A DNA stretch of 38,587 nt, taken from positions 1 to 38,587 of the IMG/VR virus record IMGVR_UViG_3300022220_000011; one strand, 5' to 3'. Under the pieces are notes generated by a model, which saw nothing but the letters and a program-made list of their open reading frames with translations, did not search any database and was not told the origin of the DNA. The position numbers were made by a program, and so were the translations under genes. The stretch comes from a virus. Every line of letters starts with the position of its first letter. The stretch's first letter is position 1. Below, in pieces: positions 29,793 through 37,074 of the stretch.

Positions 29793-31445
29793 TCACGTTC
29801 CCTGATAGCCGGCCTGCCGGACGAAATCCTCGAAGACGTCCCCGGGGAAGTGCCGGCCCGGATCCATGTGGTCCGATTTCCGGACGCCCTTGGAAACCTG
29901 CCGGTGAGTCGTCCAGCCGCGGAGCTCGTCCGGGATGCGTTGCCCGGCCTTGAATAGGTCGTATCCGGCTTTGACGCCGGCGGCGTCGACGTACCGCAGG
30001 GGGATCCCCCACCGCGGCATGGTGACGAGGGTAGCCAGCCGGGCCGCATTCCAGATCAGTTGCTCCGAGTAGGCGTCGAGCCACTCCGCCCGGGACTGCC
30101 GAGCGTAGCCGGCGAGCTCGTAGTGGACACCGGTGGCATTCGCGCCGGGCGCGCACCAAGCGACGGCCGTCTCCGGGACGCAGCTGACGATCGAGTCGTT
30201 GTCTACCGCGTAGTGCCAGGACGCCCGCGGCGCTTGGGAGCCCGCCCCCCAGGATGCGACTGCCTCCGCCGTCGACCCCTTCTCCACGGCCTCCATCGAA
30301 TGCAGGACGAGGAGGGCGACATCCGTCCTCGTCGTCCGGGTGAAGTTGCGGCATTCGAGGTAGGGGAGATGCACGAGGTCGATGTCCTCCAGGACGAACC
30401 CGTCGGGGACCTCCGGCAGGACTCCAACATCCGCGAACATGGTGGCGCGTGTCCGCGGCCCGACGATCCCGTCGGCCGTGAGTCCATGGGCGAGCTGCCA
30501 ACGCTGGACGGCAGCCTTCGTCCGAGGTCCGAAGTATCCATCGGCCGTCGCGCCGACGACGCCCTGAACAAAGGCCACATCGTCGCCATTCATGTTCGGC
30601 TTCGTGTAGCGGAGCGTCCGCGTGAAGAGCGGCATCGGTCGCACCACGGGGAGGCTCGGCTGCGGAGCGTGTGAATCCCCGGGGAGCCATGGTCCAACCC
30701 CCGGGTGTCGGAGTTCGAGCGGTCCTTCGCTGGAAATGAGCGAGCAGAGTTGGGGATCCGTCGCGATGTCGTTCAGATCCCTCTCGACGCCGTGGTTGTC
30801 GCCGAGCCGGAAAATGCACGACCGGAGGACGTACGTCGGAAAGGCGCTGTAGTCGGAAAACTTGTCGAGGATGTGAGTCGTCCCGACGGGTTGCCAGACA
30901 TGGCCTCCCGCTTCCGTGGCGGCCTGATATGGGGCGCGCGGGGCGTGCCAACCATAGATCGCCGAACGCGTCGGACGCCCTTCGAGCTTTCGTGTGTTGA
31001 TGTAATCCTTCCCGAGCGTGCGCAGCAGACCGCAACGGCCGCGGCGCTCCTCCTCGATCGCGGCGTGGTGATTCACGAAGGCGGCCGTTGCGCTCATCCG
31101 GTGATCCGGATCCTGGGTGTGCGGAGTGAGCTTCACGTCAGCGGCCTGCCATGTGAGGTCTGCTAGCTTCGCCGTGGGGAGCACGGCTCCGAGCAGGTCG
31201 GCGACTCGCTGCGCCGTCTCGTGAGTCATGGCCACCCGGACGCTATCGGAGGGCGTCCCTATTTTCAGCGCGTCCGTCGAAACGAAGATCGTGAGCCGCG
31301 TGAACCCGTCCGCGGATTTGATTGTGAGCGGGCGCCAGTGAATCAAGTGGTCGCCGCGCTCCACCGCTGCGAGGATTGCGGCCTCGCGTGCTGGCGTGTG
31401 CTCTTCGGGGATACTGCGAACGAATTCCGATCCGGTCGTCGTCAT
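29793..31445 (-). CDS. Endolysin: N-terminal conserved domain, peptidoglycan-binding domain, amidase
   Basis: The product has 550 residues. Residues 1-255 form a domain of unknown function (MTHETAQRVADLLGAVLPTAKLADLTW, YGWHAP, HILDKFSDYS). Residues 289-338 are a PG_binding_1 domain (VQGVVGATADGYFGPRTKAAVQRWQLAHGLTADGIVGPRTRA). Residues 375-540 are an N-acetylmuramoyl-L-alanine amidase (Amidase_2) with probable zinc ligands His382 (VLHS), His514 (TTHRQVS) and Asp528 (DHMDPGRHFP). It cleaves the glycan-peptide amide bond at lysis. No signal peptide is visible, so a holin or spanin partner is needed. No clear Shine-Dalgarno sequence precedes the ATG. Confidence 0.9.
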   Translation of the reverse strand: MTTTGSEFVRSIPEEHTPAREAAILAAVERGDHLIHWRPLTIKSADGFTRLTIFVSTDALKIGTPSDSVRVAMTHETAQRVADLLGAVLPTAKLADLTWQAADVKLTPHTQDPDHRMSATAAFVNHHAAIEEERRGRCGLLRTLGKDYINTRKLEGRPTRSAIYGWHAPRAPYQAATEAGGHVWQPVGTTHILDKFSDYSAFPTYVLRSCIFRLGDNHGVERDLNDIATDPQLCSLISSEGPLELRHPGVGPWLPGDSHAPQPSLPVVRPMPLFTRTLRYTKPNMNGDDVAFVQGVVGATADGYFGPRTKAAVQRWQLAHGLTADGIVGPRTRATMFADVGVLPEVPDGFVLEDIDLVHLPYLECRNFTRTTRTDVALLVLHSMEAVEKGSTAEAVASWGAGSQAPRASWHYAVDNDSIVSCVPETAVAWCAPGANATGVHYELAGYARQSRAEWLDAYSEQLIWNAARLATLVTMPRWGIPLRYVDAAGVKAGYDLFKAGQRIPDELRGWTTHRQVSKGVRKSDHMDPGRHFPGDVFEDFVRQAGYQGT

Positions 31446-31498
31446 GGTGCCAGAACGGTACCACGGGCGGGACGCCGGTTCTAAAACCTGGAGACGAA

Positions 31499-31867
31499 AT
31501 GCCCACCGGTGACCGACAAGAGATGAGCGATCATGATCTCCTCGTTCGCATCGACGAACGCGTGGAGGCGCAGAGCGAGCGGCAGGCGAAAACGGAAAGG
31601 GCTCTCATCGGGGAGGACGGGACCGGCGGCCTCGTCGCCGTCGTCGTCGAGCAGGGCTCGCGACTTTCACAGGTCGAGAAGGACATCGTCGGCACGGAGC
31701 AGAAAGCGGAGGCCGCGCAGGATCTCGCCCGGCAGGCAGGCGCCGCCGCGGCTCGAAAGATGAGCTTGCCACCGAAGAGCCGAACGAGCAGCGCCATCCG
31801 CGCCGCATGGATAGGAGGGCTCGCCACGATCATCGCGGCCGGAATCGCAGCCGCGTCCATGCTGTAG
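31499..31867 (+). CDS. Coiled-coil protein with C-terminal membrane anchor (holin/XhlA-like)
   Basis: The product has 122 residues from ATG 31499, preceded by GGAGACGAA; the upstream in-frame extension overlaps the endolysin gene antisense. N-terminal helix DHDLLVRIDERVEAQSERQAKTERAL and SRLSQVEKDIVGTEQKAEAAQDLARQ form a likely coiled coil. A basic KMSLPPKSRTSSAIRAA stretch precedes one C-terminal membrane helix (AAWIGGLATIIAAGIAAASML). This is the XhlA-type layout of lysis-associated proteins. It is divergent from the endolysin and ends at a strong terminator, so it forms a one-gene transcription unit. Confidence 0.7.
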   Translation: MPTGDRQEMSDHDLLVRIDERVEAQSERQAKTERALIGEDGTGGLVAVVVEQGSRLSQVEKDIVGTEQKAEAAQDLARQAGAAAARKMSLPPKSRTSSAIRAAWIGGLATIIAAGIAAASML

Positions 31868-31894
31868 AAATACCCCGTTCGATACGGAAGCACT

Positions 31895-31932
31895 CCCCCC
31901 AGGGCACGACGCCCTGGGGGGATTTTGCGTTT
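31895..31932 (+). terminator. Intrinsic (Rho-independent) terminator
   Basis: CCCCCCAGGGC (31895-31905) and GCCCTGGGGGG (31911-31921) form a perfect 11-bp stem with a 5-nt loop (ACGAC), followed by ATTTTGCGTTT. It lies 28 nt after the stop of the membrane-anchor gene. In the opposite direction there is no T-run, so it acts mainly on rightward transcripts. Confidence 0.9.
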
Positions 31933-32045
31933 GTGGTCGGCGCTTCCGACCGCCGTGGAAGCCCCGGCGCGCGTCATCCCATCAGGGCCGTAGTTCGTCA
32001 GGGTTGGCACGGTACCGGAGCACGGCGGCCGGTAGCGCCGTCAAA

Positions 32046-32828
32046 TCAGTTTGAGCACGGCACACAGTCTGCTTCGCTCGGCTGAGCGATGCCAGGCGCG
32101 GCCGCGCCTTCGCAGCGATAGCCCGGCGCACAATCCGAATGGACCTCCTCCATGACGGGACCGAGGACGTCGCAGGCGCTCGAGTTCCCGGAACACCAAA
32201 CGTTTCGATAGAGGCACGCGAGGCCCCTCGGAGCTCCGGGGCAAGCCGGGGACGGGTCGCCAGCGACGCACCAGCACTCATGAGGCCCGAACGGAACCCA
32301 GGGATAGACGTCGAGCGTCGCCTCCGTCCCCGTCAAGCACATCCCGGCGGGGTAGGGATAGCTGGGCAGCCAGTCGCAGCCGTCGCAGCATTCGCCTCCG
32401 GTGCACGCGCAGGCTTCCCCCGCCGCGCCGGCCATTGGGGAGCTCCCGGCTTCACCGGCGGAGCCCGCGGACCCGAGCGCTCCCCCCGTCCCCCCGGTGA
32501 GCTGGCCTCCCGTGTTCGTGGTACCGCCGGTGAGGGGGGATCCGCCAGCCGGCGAGCCGGCGCCGGCCTGGGTGCCTCCCCCCGGCTCCGGCGTCCCTCC
32601 GCTCGAAATGTCTGCGCCCGAGCCGTCAGCGCCTCCCACGGCCGGGGCAGTCCGGATCGTGGGGGCTCGGATGGGAGCGGGCTCGACGGCTCCAGCAAGG
32701 CTGCCAGCCGGCAAGGTTCCCGGATCCCCGCCGGCCGGAACTCCGCCCGGAGGATCGCCGTCGCGCTCGGTTGCTCCGCAAGCCACGGCCAGCCAGAAGC
32801 CGCACAGTGCAAGGTCTGACGGTTCCAT
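32046..32828 (-). CDS. Gly/Ser-rich, Cys-rich lipoprotein-like protein
   Basis: The product has 260 residues. A short hydrophobic start with CGFWLAVAC may be a lipobox signal, though it lacks basic residues. Residues 27-135 are a low-complexity Gly/Ala/Pro/Ser linker (TNTGGQLTGGTGGALGSAGS). Residues 138-260 contain about 18 Cys, including CTGGECCDGCDWLPSYPYPAGMC, ECWC and CVPC, consistent with disulphide-bonded extracellular folds. This 'lipobox, Gly-rich linker, Cys-rich domain' plan is common in Myxococcota. It may be a surface or superinfection-related protein. It overlaps no neighbour but follows a zinc-ribbon gene by 3 nt. Confidence 0.65.
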   Translation of the reverse strand: MEPSDLALCGFWLAVACGATERDGDPPGGVPAGGDPGTLPAGSLAGAVEPAPIRAPTIRTAPAVGGADGSGADISSGGTPEPGGGTQAGAGSPAGGSPLTGGTTNTGGQLTGGTGGALGSAGSAGEAGSSPMAGAAGEACACTGGECCDGCDWLPSYPYPAGMCLTGTEATLDVYPWVPFGPHECWCVAGDPSPACPGAPRGLACLYRNVWCSGNSSACDVLGPVMEEVHSDCAPGYRCEGAAAPGIAQPSEADCVPCSN

Positions 32829-32831
32829 GAT

Positions 32832-33170
32832 TCACCGGTACTTGGTGAATCCCCGCCAGCCACATCCGGGACAGCCGAGAGGGATCTGAGGAGGATCTAG
32901 GAATTGCGTCCCGGGAACCATGTCGACGAGCTCGGTTCCGCAATGGTCGCACCCTACTCCGCGCCGTCGCGTTTCACCTTGCGCCGTACGCTCGCGGATG
33001 TCGCGACGAGCTCGCCAGATCTCTTCCGTCGCCAACCCCATCACGGAACACGGCGGGAGGTTTCTGCGCTCCAGGACCGCCATCCATTCGCGCATGGAGC
33101 GGAGATGCTCCTCCATTCGCTGCCGACGGTCGGCCTCGATCCGCGCTTCGTATTCAGCCAGGGTCTGCAT
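32832..33170 (-). CDS. Small coiled-coil plus zinc-ribbon protein
   Basis: The product has 112 residues, started with a clear AAGGAG 8 nt upstream. The N-terminal half is helical (LAEYEARIEADRRQRMEEHLRSMREWMAVLERR). The C-terminal part has CDHCGTELVDM ... CPGCGWRGFTKY, two CxxC pairs that form a zinc ribbon. Such proteins often bind nucleic acid or act as adaptors. It overlaps the MazG-like gene by 17 nt. No more exact family is clear. Confidence 0.7.
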   Translation of the reverse strand: MQTLAEYEARIEADRRQRMEEHLRSMREWMAVLERRNLPPCSVMGLATEEIWRARRDIRERTAQGETRRRGVGCDHCGTELVDMVPGTQFLDPPQIPLGCPGCGWRGFTKYR

Positions 33171-33777
33171 TTGCGAGCTCCTTCATCGTGAAATGGGGGC
33201 AACTTTCCGTGATGAGGATTGCTCCCTGGCCGCGCGCGCATCGTTTTGAACCGACTACTCGAGGCTGGAAGTCCTCGGCGTGCGTGCAGTTGCCACAGCA
33301 TTCCGCCGGCTGTGGCTTCCAGTCATCCGGATAGGTTGCCTGCGATCGTTGTGCCCACGTTGAAAAGGCGTCCTGACAGTCTGGACACCAGGCGTCCGCG
33401 CCTCGAGGCGAGCTGTCGTCCCCGTCGAACGGCCCGGGTGCGGACGGAGCGGCCAAGCCCGGGACCGCGTACCCGCAACAGTCGTACAAAAAGCGAAGCG
33501 CCATCGCTCCGACCTGGGTGATTTCGTGAGCCATTCCTTCAACGGAGTTTTCGCGTACCTCCTCGAGAAACTCCGCCATCTCCTCAGTCAGAACCCCGAG
33601 CCCTTCGTGAGACGAGTGGAACGGCCCGAACTTCCGCGTTGCAGATGCGAGCTCGCACATCACGGCACCGAGTGCGTCGGGCTTGTCGGCTTCTTCGAGT
33701 TCGTCCAGGACGATCCCCGGGACGTCGTCGAGCGCGACAGTTTCCGGGAAGTCAGAAGGCCCCTTCTCGTGAGTCAT
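33154..33777 (-). CDS. MazG-like domain fused to a Cys-rich domain
   Basis: The product has 207 residues. The start at 33777 overlaps the upstream stop (ATGA), rejecting a longer reading to 34056. Residues 40-102, with HSSHEGLGVLTEEMAEFLEEV and MAHEITQVGAMALRFLYD, resemble MazG-type NTP pyrophosphohydrolases; Glu65, Glu66, Glu69, Glu72 and Glu84 could bind Mg2+. Residues 131-194 have seven or more Cys (CPDC, CCGNC, KRC, ESC) and likely bind metal. MazG proteins hydrolyse nucleotides or ppGpp-like alarmones; the Cys domain is an uncommon addition. Confidence 0.65.
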   Translation of the reverse strand: MTHEKGPSDFPETVALDDVPGIVLDELEEADKPDALGAVMCELASATRKFGPFHSSHEGLGVLTEEMAEFLEEVRENSVEGMAHEITQVGAMALRFLYDCCGYAVPGLAAPSAPGPFDGDDSSPRGADAWCPDCQDAFSTWAQRSQATYPDDWKPQPAECCGNCTHAEDFQPRVVGSKRCARGQGAILITESCPHFTMKELANADPG

Positions 33778-34022
33778 TTCGTCGCCGTCCTTTCCGTCCG
33801 CTCGCGTCGCCAATCTGCCTCGGCAAGCTCGCGATTCCATTCCGCGAGTGGCTTCCCACAATCGAGGCAGACGGTCGCGAAGGTGTGGGTGCATTCTTCC
33901 GGCTGCTGCTCGTTCAGAACGTGGCGCATGAGCCACTCGGACAGGCTTCCCCGAAGAGCGATGCGAAACCGCCGGACCGTCTCCGCGTGCCGCTCTGGAA
34001 TGTAGAGCGTGAGGCTGGGCAC
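33774..34022 (-). CDS. Small RHH-like protein with a Cys pair
   Basis: The product has 82 residues from GTG 34022, whose G is the last base of the preceding TAG. An upstream in-frame ATG (34199) would overlap the neighbour and give an Arg-rich shadow. SLTLYIPERHAETVRRFRIALRGSLSEWLMRHVLNE resembles a ribbon-helix-helix DNA-binding unit. It is followed by CTHTFATVCLDCGKPL, a possible zinc knuckle. A DNA-binding regulator is a reasonable guess. Confidence 0.6.
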   Translation of the reverse strand: MPSLTLYIPERHAETVRRFRIALRGSLSEWLMRHVLNEQQPEECTHTFATVCLDCGKPLAEWNRELAEADWRRERTERTATK

Positions 34023-34225
34023 TACTTGCGCTCCAGCCGTTCGAGGCTCTTGGCAATCGCGTCGAGGGCGTCCGCCTGGCGCTCGGCTGCGCGCATGGTG
34101 CGCTCTGCGTAGTTCGATCCGGCGTGCGCTGTGCGTGGTCGCGCCAGCTCGACGACGAGGGCGATCACCAAAACGATCGCAGCGAAGCATAGCACCCAAT
34201 TGCGGGCTGATTCAGGGCTGTTCAT
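34022..34225 (-). CDS. Small single-pass membrane protein
   Basis: The product has 67 residues from ATG 34225, with GGAGGA 3 nt upstream, a strong but close ribosome-binding site. WVLCFAAIVLVIALVVELA is one transmembrane helix, followed by a charged amphipathic tail (YAERTMRAAERQADALDAIAKSLERLERK) likely to oligomerise. It overlaps its neighbour at the stop by 1 nt. Function is unknown. Confidence 0.7.
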   Translation of the reverse strand: MNSPESARNWVLCFAAIVLVIALVVELARPRTAHAGSNYAERTMRAAERQADALDAIAKSLERLERK

Positions 34226-34578
34226 GATTCCTCCGGGCTCCATAGGTGGAAGCAATACGGGTGAAGGTTTATGTAGTCACGATCGGCCGGGAACACTTGG
34301 ACCGCGACATGCTGGCGACCGATGAAGAGTTCCTTCACGTTGCGAAGCTCCTCCCATGATGGCAGTCGACGCCCCCGGGAGAGCGAAACGTGAAGCCACC
34401 AAGTCTGATCCTCGATACGGTCGCAGGATGCGAGTACCTTCAGACCGTCGGAGATCCAGGCGAGAGCGGGCGCGGGAGCTTGTAGTGTCTCCCAGCAGTC
34501 AGGCACCGGGCGGCGTAGGCGTGGCGCGCGGACGTCAATCAGTCGCGCCATGTTCGGAATGTGGATCGCTGCGTTCAT
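34222..34578 (-). CDS. Phage protein of unknown function (recurrent family)
   Basis: The product has 118 residues, with ATG 34578 after GGAGAG. The C-terminal half reads TWWLHVSLSRGRRLPSWEELRNVKELFIGRQHVAVQVFPADRDYINLHPYCFHLW, a pattern I recognise from many phage early regions ('HVS.S...R.PSWEEL..VK..FIG....A.QV.P....YVN.H....LW'), without known function. It overlaps the small membrane protein gene by ATGA. Confidence 0.75.
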   Translation of the reverse strand: MNAAIHIPNMARLIDVRAPRLRRPVPDCWETLQAPAPALAWISDGLKVLASCDRIEDQTWWLHVSLSRGRRLPSWEELRNVKELFIGRQHVAVQVFPADRDYINLHPYCFHLWSPEES

Positions 34579-34604
34579 GGTGGGCTCTCCGGTAGCAATG
34601 ACAG

Positions 34605-34892
34605 TTACTCGCCGAGTGGCCCCATGCGACGCCTACGCGGCGGACGTTGCTGCGCTCCGCCGGGCCGTGGCTTTGTTGCACTCGGCTGCCTCGACGGAAT
34701 CAGCGGCTTCTTCAGCAGCCGGAGCCGGTCCTCGTCGAAGTAGTGAGAGGCAGGCAGCTCGCCACCTTTGCCGAGCTTCGGTTGGACGCAGTACTGAATG
34801 CACCCGCCGTGAAATTCGATCCGCGCGGTGACGACTCCCGCGAGACCCGTAACCCGATCTTTGACCGAAGCCCCCAATTTGATCTTGAACAT
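34605..34892 (-). CDS. Small SH3-like protein, copy 1 of a tandem pair
   Basis: The product has 95 residues from ATG 34892 (AGGAGA 5 nt upstream). KLGASVKDRVTGLAGVVTARIEFHGGCIQYCVQPKL...DEDRLRLL is a short beta-barrel pattern. It is clearly paralogous to the gene at 34963-35244 (ELGCKARDVVTKFTGIVVGRTEWLNGCVRYALQP...DIEQLEVI). The C-terminal tail is basic and Pro-rich. Proteins of this layout recur in phages, function unknown. Confidence 0.75.
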   Translation of the reverse strand: MFKIKLGASVKDRVTGLAGVVTARIEFHGGCIQYCVQPKLGKGGELPASHYFDEDRLRLLKKPLIPSRQPSATKPRPGGAQQRPPRRRRMGPLGE

Positions 34893-34962
34893 TCTGTCTC
34901 CTGTTGCTGGCAGTCCGGCGGGGAGTCGAACACCCGAGAAGGCCCGGCCCCGGACTGGCGCG

Positions 34963-35244
34963 CTAGCGGCGCACTGGGTCTCGCTGGCGTCGTGGCGTCG
35001 GCTTGGGTCCCCCTCCCGGTTCGCTCGGCAGTTTGACCCCACCGGGGATCACTTCCAGTTGCTCGATGTCGACCCACATCGACTCGACGGCCTTCCCGTC
35101 CTTGTCCAGCTTGTCCGGCTGCAACGCGTACCGGACGCAGCCGTTCAGCCACTCCGTTCGACCGACGACGATCCCAGTGAATTTGGTTACGACGTCTCTC
35201 GCCTTGCAGCCCAGCTCGATCGGTTGCCTTTTCTTCGTTGCCAT
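34963..35244 (-). CDS. Small SH3-like protein, copy 2 of a tandem pair
   Basis: The product has 93 residues from ATG 35244 with AAGGAG 7 nt upstream. The body matches its downstream paralogue over about 55 residues: 'GxxxxDxVTxxxGxVxxRxExxxGCxxYxxQP...xxDxxxLxxx'. The basic tail (GGGPKPTPRRQRDPVRR) is also similar in nature. The pair arose by tandem duplication; protein identity is low, so it is old. Confidence 0.75.
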   Translation of the reverse strand: MATKKRQPIELGCKARDVVTKFTGIVVGRTEWLNGCVRYALQPDKLDKDGKAVESMWVDIEQLEVIPGGVKLPSEPGGGPKPTPRRQRDPVRR

Positions 35245-35258
35245 TTGCTTGCTCCTTC

Positions 35259-35798
35259 TCAGCACTCCGAAGTCCAGAGATAGCCCAGCCCGAACCGTGC
35301 GGCCCATTCACTGCAAGTCCGCGTCTCGCTGCAAATCCCGTCACTGTAGCCACACTCGGGGATCTTTCCGGCGGCCGTGACTCGCAGCGTCATGACGCGG
35401 CGATCGTCGAGTTGCTCCCACGCTCCGAGGAAGCGGCCTGGAAACTCGCACCATGGATCATCGTACTCGGGCTCTGCGTCGCTCGGCGTCTCTCCCACGC
35501 TGACGCAGTACAAGTCGCGCGCCTCCGCCTGGGTGTGCGCGACGATCCAGTTCACTTCTGCCTCGAAGATGTGCAGGGCTGGCGCGGCCTTGCTCAGCAA
35601 CTCCGCGACGGCGGCAAGCGGAAGACAGATGGTCCCTTCTCCCTCCGCAGAGACTTGGAGATGGCCGCCGGCGACCCACGCGACGGGGGGATCCGTGCCG
35701 AGGTCATAGAAAGGCGAGCGCAACCACAACGACCAATCCCGATCATCGTCCCGCGCGACGAGCCAGTCTGGCGCTTTGGTTTCAGGAGCGTCGGACAT
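35259..35798 (-). CDS. Protein of unknown function
   Basis: The product has 179 residues. It is acidic and Trp-rich (DWLVARDDDRDWSLWLRSPF, WVAGGHLQVSAEGEGTICLPL, EVNWIVAHTQAEARDLYCVSVGE, FPGRFLGAWEQLDDRRVMTLRVTAAGKIPEC), with Cys-containing C-terminus. The start lies 1 nt after the upstream stop, and the Shine-Dalgarno sequence is poor, so coupling is likely. No family is recognised. Confidence 0.7.
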   Translation of the reverse strand: MSDAPETKAPDWLVARDDDRDWSLWLRSPFYDLGTDPPVAWVAGGHLQVSAEGEGTICLPLAAVAELLSKAAPALHIFEAEVNWIVAHTQAEARDLYCVSVGETPSDAEPEYDDPWCEFPGRFLGAWEQLDDRRVMTLRVTAAGKIPECGYSDGICSETRTCSEWAARFGLGYLWTSEC

Positions 35799-35799
35799 C

Positions 35800-36258
35800 T
35801 CAATACTGATTCGGGCGGTTCGGATCGAGCGCGCGGAGAACGTCCTCGGCTCCCTTGCCGATCAGTCTCTGGAGCGTGATGTCGAGCAGAGTGGCCGCAT
35901 TGTCGGTGAGCCACGCCCGGATCGACGACGAGACGAGACAATCAAAATGGCCATGACACCAAAAGGAACCTTCCTCCGGTCGCCAGTGGCCATCTGTGAT
36001 GATTTCGCGCGCGCGCTTTTCGACTTCCTTCGTGAACACATCTGCGACGACTTCGTTGAAAAGCGGTGGGAGCGTCTTCCAGCTCCCATAGCTGCCATAT
36101 TCCCGGACGTCGCGCGGCTGGAAGAAGCTCTCGAGCTCCTTACGCACCATGTCCCGCCATTGGTCGGGCGTCAGCATCTCGACGAATGCAGAGCGGATTT
36201 GGTCTCGCATCCGCTCGGCTGCGTCCTCGAATGTCACCTTCGCGAGTTTCTCTGTCAT
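35800..36258 (-). CDS. Helical protein of unknown function
   Basis: The product has 152 residues, with GGAGG 5 nt before ATG 36258. It is mostly helical: TFEDAAERMRDQIRSAFVEMLTPDQWRDMVRKELESFFQ, PPLFNEVVADVFTKEVEKRAREIITD, LLDITLQRLIGKGAEDVLRAL. A GHWRPEEGSFWCHGHFDC stretch could hold a metal. It overlaps the upstream gene by 4 nt. Confidence 0.7.
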   Translation of the reverse strand: MTEKLAKVTFEDAAERMRDQIRSAFVEMLTPDQWRDMVRKELESFFQPRDVREYGSYGSWKTLPPLFNEVVADVFTKEVEKRAREIITDGHWRPEEGSFWCHGHFDCLVSSSIRAWLTDNAATLLDITLQRLIGKGAEDVLRALDPNRPNQY

Positions 36259-36989
36259 GCTACCTCCGGGAATGCGGCGTAGCGGACGCCGTCGAGCTCG
36301 GGGAGTTCGAGCGCGCGTCCGTTCACGATCCGCTGCTTAAAAAAGAACGGGAGCCGCAGTACCGCGCAGGCGTCCCGAATCACTCGAACCCAGTCGAGGT
36401 CCATGGGGCGCGCGCCGGGGCCGCTCTCGCCTCCGACGATCGCCCAATGGATCCCGTTCAGATCTGGCCAGTCGATCCGCTCGAGCAGAGGCTCGAACGA
36501 AACGAAGCGGACGACGGCCGGCAGCCGGCGGAGCGCTGCGATCCGCGGATGGCTGATGATGTTCTCGACGGTCGTCCCCATCCAGACATTCGGGGGGAAC
36601 CCGGAGCGCCAGGACTCCGGGACCATGGAGGGGACGTCGTTCGGCCGCTTCGTCAACAGGAGCCAGTCGAGCCAGGGCGTTTGCCGGATGAGCGAGAACA
36701 CCCAGCCGCGCGGCTCGACGAGCTCGGGGCGATCCTCGAACAAGTCACCGACCGACGCGCAAAACGTTCGGGCGCGGACGCCAGCGGCCTCCGCCTTGCG
36801 GTTCCAGTCGAGCGGCTTCCGCCAGTGGGGCTCCGCGAAGAAGCGGTAGTCAATGCCCCATTGCAGTCCATAGAGGCGCTTCCCCATCGCGGCGGCGTAG
36901 CAATGATCGCAGCCGGCGCTCAGCCGCGTGCAACCCCACCACGGATTGAACGTGTGGTGCGTCCACGGAATTTTCGTACGTTCTGCCAT
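36255..36989 (-). CDS. Phage Gp37/Gp68 family (DUF5131) protein
   Basis: The product has 244 residues. The opening (PWTHHTFNPWWGCTRLSAGCDHCYAAAM) has the diagnostic C-x6-C-x2-C cluster (Cys20, 27, 30) reminiscent of radical-SAM clusters. ARTFCASVGDLFEDRPELV, WLLLTKRPNDVP, PNVWMGTTVENIISHPRI, RFVSFEPLLERIDWPDL, IHWAIVGGESGPGARPMDLDWVRVIRDAC and LPFFFKQ are all typical of the family, which is widespread in phages. The substrate is not established. An unusual inverted repeat fills its leader. Confidence 0.93.
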   Translation of the reverse strand: MAERTKIPWTHHTFNPWWGCTRLSAGCDHCYAAAMGKRLYGLQWGIDYRFFAEPHWRKPLDWNRKAEAAGVRARTFCASVGDLFEDRPELVEPRGWVFSLIRQTPWLDWLLLTKRPNDVPSMVPESWRSGFPPNVWMGTTVENIISHPRIAALRRLPAVVRFVSFEPLLERIDWPDLNGIHWAIVGGESGPGARPMDLDWVRVIRDACAVLRLPFFFKQRIVNGRALELPELDGVRYAAFPEVA

Positions 36990-37074
36990 GAGTGAGGCCC
37001 GCGAGTTTGCGCGCCGGGGGGCAGTTGGGGGGCATTCCGCCGCGCCCGACGCGCAAAGTCTCGAGTCTCACTCA
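36989..37074 (-). promoter_or_regulatory. Large imperfect inverted repeat upstream of the DUF5131 gene
   Basis: Arms at 36989-37017 and 37046-37074 (29 nt each, 23 of 29 pairing) enclose a 28-nt G-rich spacer. One arm starts at the DUF5131 start codon and the other ends at the stop codon of the upstream gene, so the repeat spans the whole 82-nt gap. It could be an operator for a dimeric protein or an RNA hairpin controlling translation or termination. There is no T-run. Confidence 0.6.

Noticed and set aside
29446-31035. 529-codon minus-strand frame overlapping the endolysin
   Set aside because: It is a shifted frame of the same strand with Arg/Gly-rich sequence; the amidase and PG-binding signatures are in the other frame.
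31446-31498. Promoters in the divergent gap between endolysin and membrane-anchor gene
   Set aside because: The gap must hold control signals, but I could not find a -35/-10 pair good enough to report in either direction.
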